Below are positions 57,592-64,000 of a DNA stretch of 64,000 bases, piece after piece. The notes under the pieces were generated by a model. The model was given only the letters and a program-made list of their open reading frames with translations. It did not search any database and was not told the DNA's origin. The position numbers were made by a program, and so were the translations under genes. Each line of letters opens with the position of its first letter. Position 1 is the first letter of the stretch. The DNA is from Nocardioides cavernae (GTDB lineage Bacteria; Actinomycetota; Actinomycetes; Propionibacteriales; Nocardioidaceae): NCBI RefSeq assembly GCF_016907475.1, contig NZ_JAFBCA010000001.1, positions 2,976,001 to 3,040,000 on the forward strand. Direction: 5' to 3'.

Positions 57592-60576
57592 CTAGGCGAG
57601 GACGAGGCTCGTGCGGCTGCCGTGGCGGCCGCGGTGGACCCGCAGCTGCGTGGGGATGCGCGTCTGCAGCTCGGGCACGTGGCTGACCACGCCGACCACC
57701 CGGCCCCCGTCACGGAGGGTGTCGAGCGTGTCCATCACGTCCTCGAGGGTCTCGGCGTCGAGCGAGCCGAATCCCTCGTCGACGAACAGGGTGTCGAGGT
57801 CGGCGCCGCCCGCCTCCTGGGTGATGACGTCGGCAAGGCCGAGCGCCAGTGCGAGGGAAACCACGAACGTCTCGCCGCCCGAGAGCGTGGCCGGGTCGCG
57901 GCTGTCGCCGGTCCAGTCGTCGCGGACGAGCAGGCTGAGGCCGCCCCGGGTCTCCCCGGCGCCGCGCTGCCCCGTGTGGACGAGGGAGTAGCGCCGGTCG
58001 CTCATCGTGGAGAGCCGCAGGTTGGCGGCATCGACGACCTGGCCGAGACGGTGGGCCAGGACGTAGGCCGACAGGCGCATCTGGTGGCGGTTGTCGGGGT
58101 GCTTGCCCTCGACGAGGGCGGCGAGGTCAGCAACCAGGTCGAGGTCGGCGCGCACCGGGGCCCACACCGCGAGCGCGGTGCGGACGTCGCCGGTCAGGGC
58201 GCGGAGGCGGCCCACGCGCTCGCGCAGGACCAGGTCGCGGTGCCGCGTGGTCGCAGCCTCCTCCTGGGCGCGGCGGTGGGCCTCGGCGAGCAGCTCGAGG
58301 TCGGGCGGCTCCGCTGCAGCAGCCACCGCGAGGTCGGTGTCGGCGAGCAGCTCACCGGTGCGGGCGAGCTCGCGCTCGTGCCGCTCGACCGCCGCGAGGA
58401 GCGCGGTGAGCTCGGCCTCGGGGAGCCAGGCGGCGGCAGCCGCACCCGACGACGGGAAGCCCGCCCCGGACGCTGCACCGTCGGCGGCCCGCTGGGTGCC
58501 GGCCGCGGACTCGCGAGCGCGCGAAAGGTCGGCTGCGGTGTCGGTGCAGCGGCGGGCCACGTCCGCGACCTGCTGGTGGTGCGCGGTCAGGTCGTCGAGG
58601 TCGGCCCCGTCGGGCAGGACCGCGCGGACCTGCTCACGCAGTGCCTCGAGGCGCGCGGCGAGGACGGCGGCCTCGGTGTCGAGCCGGGAGGCGGTCGCGG
58701 TGAGCTGCTCGCGCTGGCGGACGACGTCGTCCTGCTCGCCGAGCAGCGCGTCGAACCGGGCGGCCAGCGGGTCGACGGTGGCCGCGGCGGCCCGGGCACC
58801 GTCGAGGCGGGCCAGCGTGTCGTCCTCGGCGGCGAGGAGCGTGTCCAGCGCCTCGCCGGACTCGGCGAGGGCAGCAGCCAGCCGGGTCTCGAGACCACGG
58901 ACCTGCTGGGAGTGCGCCTCGACGACGACCTCGAGGTCGTCGACCTCGCGGCGGGCCTTGCGCTCGGTGGCCTCGTCCGGTGCGCCGGACGCAGGAGACG
59001 CGGGGGAGGGGTGGTCGGCCGAGCCGCACACCGGGCAGCAGGCGCCGACGGCCAGCTTGCGCGCGATCTCGGCAGCCATGCCGTCGAGGCGCTGCTCGCG
59101 GATCTCCACGAGCGCCTCGCGCGCGAGCAGCCGTGTCTGCGTCGCCGCCGCGAGGTCGCGCTGGGCTGAGGCGAGGTCGGTCGCGAGGTCGTCGGCCGAG
59201 CGGGCGGCGAGCACCCGCGCCCGGAGGGCCACGAGCTCGTCGTCGAGCGTGGCGACGTGGGTCACCGCGTCGCGGGCCGAGGCGAGCCGGGGCTCGAGCT
59301 CGGCCAGGGACTGCGGCACCTGCGCCGCCCGGGCGGAGAGCCGGTCGAGCTCGGCCGCAAGCCCCTCCCGGCTCCGCTCGGAGTGGTGGAGGGCCGACTC
59401 GACCTCGGTGACCTGGCGGAGCAGCGGGCGCACGCGGGCGAGGTCGTCGAGCACACGCGTGGCAGTGCGGTGGTGCTCGGCGACCTGCGCGTCGTCTGGT
59501 GTCGTCACTCCGAGCAGCCGCCCCAACGACGCGACTGACGCGGCATGGCGCTCTTGGAGGTCGTCGGAGGTGGCTCGCGACGCGAGCGCGAGGTCGTGGA
59601 GGGCGCGTACGCCGGCGGCGCGCTGGGCCCGGTCGACGAGCTGCACGCGATCGGCGTGCGCCGCTGCCGCCGCCTCCAGTGCGTCGCGGTCACGGCGTGC
59701 CGCGGCGTGGGTGGCCTGAAGCGCAGCGAGCTCGGTGCCTGCGGCTCGGGCAGCGGCAGCCGTCGTCTCGGCCGCAGCTGCCGCCTGCGCGCTGGTCGAC
59801 TGGTCGGCCGATGCGGTCGATGCGGCGTCGGTCAGCCCGGTCACCCAGGCGTCGAGGCAGGAGGGGTCGGCCGGCCAGTCGTCGGGCGCACCGTCGTCGC
59901 CGACCTCGCTGACCCGGCTGACCAGGTCGGCGACCGTGTCGCGGTGCGTGTCGGAGGCGCGCCTCAGCCCGACGCGACGCTCGCGCAGCCAGCGCTCGGT
60001 GCGGTCGAAGCGCTCCGTCTGGAAGACCTGCTGGAGAAGGGCATGACGCTCCTCGGACCGCGCCCGCAGGAAGGCCTGGAACCTTCCCTGCGGGAGCATG
60101 GCGACCTGGCAGAACTGGGGGAGCGTCATGCCGACGAGACGGGTCACGAGGTGTCCGGTCTCGTCGAGGCGGGTGCTGAGCGGGTGCCAGAGGTGCTGGC
60201 CGTCGGCGGCGGGGCGTCGCTCGGAGATCACGACCCGGGCCTGCTCGGTGGTGGTGCCCGTGCCGCGCTTCTTCGGCCTGGTCCAGGCGGGCGAGCGGTC
60301 GATGCGGAACCGTCGGCCGGACAGGGTCGCCTCGAGCACCACCCGTGGAGCGACGTCGTCGGCCGCGTGGTCGGACCGCAGCCGCTTGGCGACGGCGCGG
60401 TCACCGGGGACGTCGCCGTAGAGCGCGAAGCAGACCGCGTCGAGGACGCTGGACTTGCCGGCACCCGTCGGCCCGCTGAGCAGGAAGAGGCCGGCGTCGG
60501 AGAGGGCGTCGAAGTCGATCGAGACGGGATCGGCGAAGGGGCCGAAGCCGACGACCTGGAGCTGGTGCAGCCTCAC
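57592..60576 (-). CDS. sbcC: Exonuclease subunit SbcC (Rad50-like SMC ATPase)
   Basis: A 994-aa SMC-like ATPase that works with SbcD to cut hairpins and process DNA ends. It has Walker A GPTGAGKSS (35-43), long coiled-coils, a zinc-hook CPVC at about residue 513 and, near the C-terminus, the ABC signature LSGGET with Walker B LDTLFVDEGFGSLD. GTG start at 60576 overlaps the SbcD stop as GTGA, with AGGTGG upstream. The frame continues another 400 codons upstream but that part is antisense-like sequence inside sbcD. Confidence 0.95.
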   Translation of the reverse strand: MRLHQLQVVGFGPFADPVSIDFDALSDAGLFLLSGPTGAGKSSVLDAVCFALYGDVPGDRAVAKRLRSDHAADDVAPRVVLEATLSGRRFRIDRSPAWTRPKKRGTGTTTEQARVVISERRPAADGQHLWHPLSTRLDETGHLVTRLVGMTLPQFCQVAMLPQGRFQAFLRARSEERHALLQQVFQTERFDRTERWLRERRVGLRRASDTHRDTVADLVSRVSEVGDDGAPDDWPADPSCLDAWVTGLTDAASTASADQSTSAQAAAAAETTAAAARAAGTELAALQATHAAARRDRDALEAAAAAHADRVQLVDRAQRAAGVRALHDLALASRATSDDLQERHAASVASLGRLLGVTTPDDAQVAEHHRTATRVLDDLARVRPLLRQVTEVESALHHSERSREGLAAELDRLSARAAQVPQSLAELEPRLASARDAVTHVATLDDELVALRARVLAARSADDLATDLASAQRDLAAATQTRLLAREALVEIREQRLDGMAAEIARKLAVGACCPVCGSADHPSPASPASGAPDEATERKARREVDDLEVVVEAHSQQVRGLETRLAAALAESGEALDTLLAAEDDTLARLDGARAAAATVDPLAARFDALLGEQDDVVRQREQLTATASRLDTEAAVLAARLEALREQVRAVLPDGADLDDLTAHHQQVADVARRCTDTAADLSRARESAAGTQRAADGAASGAGFPSSGAAAAAWLPEAELTALLAAVERHERELARTGELLADTDLAVAAAAEPPDLELLAEAHRRAQEEAATTRHRDLVLRERVGRLRALTGDVRTALAVWAPVRADLDLVADLAALVEGKHPDNRHQMRLSAYVLAHRLGQVVDAANLRLSTMSDRRYSLVHTGQRGAGETRGGLSLLVRDDWTGDSRDPATLSGGETFVVSLALALGLADVITQEAGGADLDTLFVDEGFGSLDAETLEDVMDTLDTLRDGGRVVGVVSHVPELQTRIPTQLRVHRGRHGSRTSLVLA

Positions 60577-61769
60577 GAGGCACCACCTGCCGTGCGAGGG
60601 GCGGAGGCGAGGGGCGCGCCGATGAGCACGTCCTGGTCGGGGTCGTGGCAGCAGGCGTCGATGGCCTCGCGGAGCAGCGCGGCCTCGCCGGACGTGGCGT
60701 CCGAGCCACGCACGTGGCGGACGAAGTCGAGCGAGATGGCGTGGTCGCTCGTGCCGGGCGCGGGCCGCGGAGGGGTGCGGGCGTCGACCGTCGGGGTCGG
60801 GAACTGCAGGACCAGCGTGTGGGGGAAGCGTCGGCGCAGCAGCTCCATGGCGCGCAGCGGCCGGCGGGCATCGGTCAGGGTGACCTGCACCCAGTCGTCC
60901 TCGTGGGTGGTGAGCGACGGGTCGGCGAGCAGCTGGTCGAGCGTGCCGGAGAGCCGGGCCAGCCGACGCGGGACCGGTGCGTCGACCCAGGTCGCCGACG
61001 CGAACCCGGTGGCGTCGAGGTCGACCAGCCACGAACCCTTGGCCTGGTCGGCCTCGGAGAAGGAGTAGGCCAGCGGGGAGCCGGAGTAGCGCAGCCGCTC
61101 GTCGAGCACGTGGGGGCCGTGGAGGTGGCCGAGGGCGGTGTAGTCGATGTCGTCGAACAGGCTGGTCGCGACCCGGGACACGCCGCCGACACTGATGTCG
61201 CGCTCGGACTCCGAGGGTGTCGCGCCGGCGACGAAGGCGTGCGCCAGGACCACGCTGCGAGTGGAGTCGTGGCGCGCGGCGAGGTCGGTCCGGACCCGCG
61301 TCATCGCCTCGGACAGCGCAGCCTCGTGGCTGCGGCGGCCGAGCGCCCACGGCTCGAGCAGCGCCGAGGGGTCGAGGTAGGGGATCGCGTGGATCGCCAC
61401 GTCCCCGTGCTGGTCGGCCAGCACGACGGGGGTGCCGACCGAGGACGCGTCGGTGCGGACGAAGACGCCTGCTGCGTCCATCAGGCGCGAGCCGAACCCG
61501 AGCCGCCGCGCGCTGTCGTGGTTGCCGCTGCTCACCACGACGCGCGCACGGGAGGCGGCCAGCCGGGCGAACGCCTCGTCGGCCAGGGCGACCGCGTCGA
61601 CGTGGGGGAGGGCACGGTCGTAGACGTCTCCCGAGACGACGACCACGTCGACGTCCTCCTCGGCGACGACCTCGAGGAGGTGGTCGACGAACGCACCCTG
61701 GTGGCCCAGCAGGTCCTCCCGGTGGAAGGACCTCCCCAGGTGCCAGTCGGAGGTGTGGAGGATGCGCAC
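60573..61769 (-). CDS. sbcD: Exonuclease subunit SbcD (Mre11-like nuclease)
   Basis: A 398-aa calcineurin-like phosphoesterase, the nuclease subunit of SbcCD. The metal-binding motifs are in order: TSDWHLGR (~7), VSGDVYDRA (~46), SSGNHDSARR (~81), LAHAFVAG (~175) and ALGHLHGPH (~219). ATG at 61769. It precedes sbcC with a 4-nt overlap and starts 65 nt from fdhD, on the same strand, so fdhD may be in the same transcript. Confidence 0.95.
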   Translation of the reverse strand: MRILHTSDWHLGRSFHREDLLGHQGAFVDHLLEVVAEEDVDVVVVSGDVYDRALPHVDAVALADEAFARLAASRARVVVSSGNHDSARRLGFGSRLMDAAGVFVRTDASSVGTPVVLADQHGDVAIHAIPYLDPSALLEPWALGRRSHEAALSEAMTRVRTDLAARHDSTRSVVLAHAFVAGATPSESERDISVGGVSRVATSLFDDIDYTALGHLHGPHVLDERLRYSGSPLAYSFSEADQAKGSWLVDLDATGFASATWVDAPVPRRLARLSGTLDQLLADPSLTTHEDDWVQVTLTDARRPLRAMELLRRRFPHTLVLQFPTPTVDARTPPRPAPGTSDHAISLDFVRHVRGSDATSGEAALLREAIDACCHDPDQDVLIGAPLASAPRTAGGAS

Positions 61770-61833
61770 GGGACGACCGTAGATCGCGGCACCGACAGGG
61801 CCGTCCCACCACGCCGCGCCGGGTCAGGTGAGG

Positions 61834-62658
61834 TCAGTAGCGCACCGTGCGCCCTGCGGACGTGAAGCCCCACAGGTCGATGTCGCCCTCGGCGGCCAGG
61901 TGGGCGGCCAGGCTGGTCGGTGCGCCGACCGCCACGATCGACCCGATGCCGGCGGCCGCGGCCTTCTGGACGAGCTCGAAGCCGACCCGCCCGCTGAGCA
62001 CCAGGCACGCCGAGGCAGCCGGGTCGCCGGCGAGCACCCGCGCCCCGACGACCTTGTCGACGGCGTTGTGACGCCCGACGTCCTCGCGCACCACGAAGAG
62101 CGTGCCGAGCTCGTCGGCCAGCCCCGCCGCATGGACGCCGCCCGTCCGGGCGAAGAGGGTCTGGCGCTCCCGCAGCGCCTCCGGCAGTCGTCGTACGACG
62201 GACGCGTCGGGGCGCAGTCCTGCCCAGGGTCGCGTCGTCCTGGTCGCGAGCGCCTCGACCACGCTGTCCTTGCCGCACACGCCGCAGGCGGACGAGCCCG
62301 AGGAGGCGCTCTCGTGCCGGTGGGGGAGCGCCGTCGCGCCGTCGACGTCCACCGTCACGACGTTGAACTCCTGCTCGGGAGCGAGGTCGTCGTCGGTGCA
62401 GTAGGCGACCTGGCTGATCGACGACGGCGACGCGAGCCCCTCGTTGACGAGCCAACCGGCGGCGAGCTCGAAGTCGTGCCCGGGCGTGCGCATGGTGACC
62501 CACGCGCGGCGGGGCTCCAGGCCCAAGGAGCGCACCCGGATCTCGAGCGGCTCCTCGGTGATGAGCCGGTCCTCGCGGGCCACCTCCGAGGCGTCGGTGT
62601 GCTCGACGACACGCGTCCGGACGGATGGTCCGGGGCGTCGCGCTCGCTGGGTCGTCAC
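61834..62658 (-). CDS. fdhD: FdhD sulfurtransferase for formate dehydrogenase
   Basis: A 274-aa protein that delivers sulfur to the molybdenum cofactor of formate dehydrogenases. The catalytic CxxC is CGVCGK (Cys125, Cys128), and the family motifs GWLVNEGL, FARTGGVHAAGL and REDVGRHNAVDKVVG are intact. GTG at 62658 is the start. No formate dehydrogenase gene is in the window, so its client must be elsewhere. Confidence 0.95.
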   Translation of the reverse strand: MTTQRARRPGPSVRTRVVEHTDASEVAREDRLITEEPLEIRVRSLGLEPRRAWVTMRTPGHDFELAAGWLVNEGLASPSSISQVAYCTDDDLAPEQEFNVVTVDVDGATALPHRHESASSGSSACGVCGKDSVVEALATRTTRPWAGLRPDASVVRRLPEALRERQTLFARTGGVHAAGLADELGTLFVVREDVGRHNAVDKVVGARVLAGDPAASACLVLSGRVGFELVQKAAAAGIGSIVAVGAPTSLAAHLAAEGDIDLWGFTSAGRTVRY

Positions 62659-62744
62659 CCCACGACACTAGCCCGGGGACGCGTCTTGCTGGTGGCCGAG
62701 ATCACCCCTTCGAGGATGCCGGACGGAAAGCTACTGGTCCGTAG

Positions 62745-62782
62745 GATGTAAGAGCCGCAACGGAGCGGTTAGTTCTTACATC
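62745..62782 (+). promoter_or_regulatory. Long hairpin in the leader of the 47-aa gene
   Basis: GATGTAAGA (62745-62753) and its exact complement TCTTACATC (62774-62782) enclose a second stem, AGCCGC/GCGGTT, with an AACGGA loop. The region is AT-rich compared with its surroundings, and TAGGAT at 62742 could be a -10 box overlapping the left arm. It may be a regulator's operator or a structured 5' leader. Confidence 0.55.
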
Positions 62783-62831
62783 ACTTGCTCATCACGTGAG
62801 GGCCGGACGCCCTCGAGAGGACAGATCTTTC

Positions 62832-62975
62832 ATGACCACGCAGCTGCACCTGGCTCTCAGCCTCGTCGATTCACGAGCGCGCTCCACCGAGGACCGCGCG
62901 CTCCTGCGGAACGTGGAGATCGCCCTCCGTGAGGAGCGCCGAGCCCGACGCGCCGCGCGACGCGTCACCCGCTGA
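62832..62975 (+). CDS. Small basic helical protein (47 aa)
   Basis: A short frame starting MTTQLHLALSLVDSRARSTE and ending in a run of Arg (EERRARRAARRVTR). It would fold as one or two amphipathic helices with a strongly basic C-terminus, suggesting RNA or DNA contact. GAGAGGA lies about 10 nt before the ATG. Third-position GC is high throughout, as in real genes here. Its own hairpin-bearing leader lies upstream, divergent from fdhD. No family recognised. Confidence 0.6.
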   Translation: MTTQLHLALSLVDSRARSTEDRALLRNVEIALREERRARRAARRVTR

Positions 62976-63057
62976 CCCCCCTGCGAGGTCGTCCGCGGAG
63001 ACCCCACCGTCGGGGACACGACACCCTGCCTGAGCTCGCTCTGGCAGGGTGTTCGTC

Positions 63058-63486
63058 ATGACGGACGACAACCTGCGCAGCGTCGAGCTCACCCGCATCG
63101 GCCCGGCCAGGTTCAAGGCGACCAACGCCCGTGGCGGCGAGACCTTCTTCGGCACCGGGGGAGAGGACCCCGACTTCACCCCCATCGAGCTGCTGCTCGC
63201 CGCGATCGCCGGGTGCAGCGCCCTCGACGTCGAGGCCATCACGCACAAGCGCACCTCCAGCACGACGTTCGACGTGCATGCCGAGGGACACAAGGTGCGC
63301 GACGCGGAGGGCAACCACCTGACCGGCATCAGGGTGTCGTTCGACATCGCGTTCCCGGAGGGACCGGACGGCGATGCCGCGCGCGACCGCGTGCAGGCGG
63401 CGATCGACCTGTCTCACGACCGGCTCTGCACGGTCTCGCGGACCGTCCAGCTCGGTGCGGACGTGGAGTACGACCCGGTGTCGTGA
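63058..63486 (+). CDS. OsmC/Ohr-family protein
   Basis: A 142-aa OsmC-fold protein, usually a thiol-based reductase of organic hydroperoxides. Both active-site cysteines are present: AAIAGCSALDV (~62) and LCTVSRT (~124). The Glu in PIELLLAAIAG is also conserved. I chose the ATG at 63058 with AGGGTG upstream over the GTG at 63049. It is the last plus-strand gene before the 53-bp repeats. Confidence 0.92.
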   Translation: MTDDNLRSVELTRIGPARFKATNARGGETFFGTGGEDPDFTPIELLLAAIAGCSALDVEAITHKRTSSTTFDVHAEGHKVRDAEGNHLTGIRVSFDIAFPEGPDGDAARDRVQAAIDLSHDRLCTVSRTVQLGADVEYDPVS

Positions 63487-63527
63487 CGGGTCATGCCTGA
63501 CTGCGTCCCCGGGCGACGGTTCATCGT

Positions 63528-63840
63528 CGCCGCACGTGTGCGGGAAGTTGCCCTCGAACGGCAGGGCTGGGGGCCACATCCGCCGCACGTGTGCGGGAGG
63601 TTGCCCCTGAACGGCCGGTCCGAGGGCTACAACCGCCGCACGTGCGGGCGTAAGACGCTGCTCCCGCAGAATGCCCGCAGCCGGGCCCAGTAGGGCCACA
63701 ACCGCCGCACGTGTGCGGGAGGTTGCCCCTGAACGGCTGGTCCAGGGGCCACATCCGCCGCACGTGCGCGAGAGGCTGCCCTCGAACAGCCAGCCCAGGG
63801 GCCACCACCGCCGCACGTGTGCGGGATGTTGCCCCTGGAC
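63528..63840. repeat. 53-bp tandem repeat with paired hairpins (six units), CRISPR-like in appearance
   Basis: Units begin at 63528, 63581, 63634, 63703, 63756 and 63809. The pitch is exactly 53 bp except for the third unit, which is 69 bp and diverged. Each starts CGCCGCAC-GTGTGCGG, a near-palindrome, then GGAGGTTGCCCCTGAACGG, a short variable core of about 9 nt and AGGGGCCACA. GCCCCTG and CAGGGGC form a second stem. This fills the 383-nt gap (63487-63869) between the converging OsmC and cyclophilin genes; no gene is seen in the gap. Confidence 0.85.
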
Positions 63841-63869
63841 CTCACACCGGCCCGGGGCGAGGAGCAGGG

Positions 63870-64000
63870 TCAGCCGACGGTGACCTTCTCGATGGTGACG
63901 TCCTTGTTCGGGGCACCGCCGCCGGCCGGGTGCGCGCCGTCGTTGCCCTCGGCCGCGATCGCGTCGATGGTCTCGAGGCCGGCCTCGTCGATGGTGCCGA
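63870..64000 (-). CDS. Cyclophilin-type peptidyl-prolyl isomerase (C-terminus only)
   Basis: The last 43 codons of a minus-strand gene that continues past base 64000. The product ends in VTIEKVTVG, and the preceding LETIDAIAAEGNDG is the usual cyclophilin C-terminal helix (vvd.IAa.gt.dg...P...v.I..v.v). An Ala/Gly/Pro-rich loop is inserted before the last strand. The call rests on these ~40 residues only. Confidence 0.72.
   Translation of the reverse strand, partial: GTIDEAGLETIDAIAAEGNDGAHPAGGGAPNKDVTIEKVTVG

Noticed and set aside
60577..61812. 400-codon N-terminal extension of SbcC
   Set aside because: It overlaps sbcD completely in another frame; the SbcC family begins at the MRLHQLQ-like start with Walker A about 35 residues in.
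63526..63840. Type I-E CRISPR array
   Set aside because: The repeat resembles actinobacterial I-E repeats, but the pitch is 53 bp instead of about 61, one unit is 69 bp, the intervening segments are similar to each other, and no cas gene is present. Reported as a tandem structured repeat instead.

Overview
The window is very GC-rich (roughly 70%), densely packed, often uses GTG starts and has many 1-4 nt start/stop overlaps. The order pgsA-like, DUF881, small basic protein, DUF881, gcvH, garA, MerR, bifunctional nuclease, MerR, gcvP (43098-52229) is the same as Mycobacterium tuberculosis Rv1822-Rv1832. This makes the source a high-GC actinobacterium; the overall gene style suggests Nocardioides or a relative (inference).

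Region A (1-20013) is the distal part of an extracellular/cytoplasmic contractile injection system (eCIS, Afp/PVC/Streptomyces-CIS type). On the plus strand it carries a LysM tube/baseplate protein, a gp27/D-like hub protein, a gp5/V-like spike protein, a PAAR tip, a gp25-like wedge, two baseplate-J-type proteins and a tail-I-like protein. These are followed by two related Cys-rich proteins, a 1179-aa cargo/effector candidate whose C-terminus looks like a swapped HNH-type nuclease, a Cys/Pro-rich accessory protein and a LuxR-type regulator. Sheath, tube and AAA+ ATPase genes are not present and probably lie upstream of base 1.

Region B (20265-40414) is accessory metabolism and envelope. It has an arylsulfatase-HAD phosphatase-SulP operon, a TMEM175-like channel, a SARP/BTAD-ATPase regulator beside a berberine-bridge-type FAD oxidase, a PAS protein and a DUF4239 membrane protein with a partner. 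It also has a DUF2231-like membrane protein, two secreted phospholipase-D-like enzymes in tandem, and a second sulfatase coupled to an SLC13/ArsB-type anion transporter. Two independent sulfatase-transporter pairs suggest scavenging of organic sulfate esters.

Region C (40665-53544) is conserved core: two CBS/CorC-type membrane proteins, the phospholipid synthase and DUF881 block, and the gcvH-garA-MerR-nuclease-MerR-gcvP block. A glycine riboswitch precedes gcvP, and two strong inverted repeats in the block share a GAGGGTTG half-site. A beta-lactamase-fold serine hydrolase follows gcvP.

Region D (53557-64000) holds the TldD/TldE protease pair, two small membrane proteins, SbcC/SbcD, FdhD, an unlisted 47-aa basic protein behind a structured leader, an OsmC protein and the C-terminus of a cyclophilin. 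A 53-bp tandem repeat lies between the last two; it looks like CRISPR but is better explained as repeated paired hairpins.

No tRNA, rRNA, insertion sequence or integrase was recognised. All family names come from reading the proteins by eye, without database searches.
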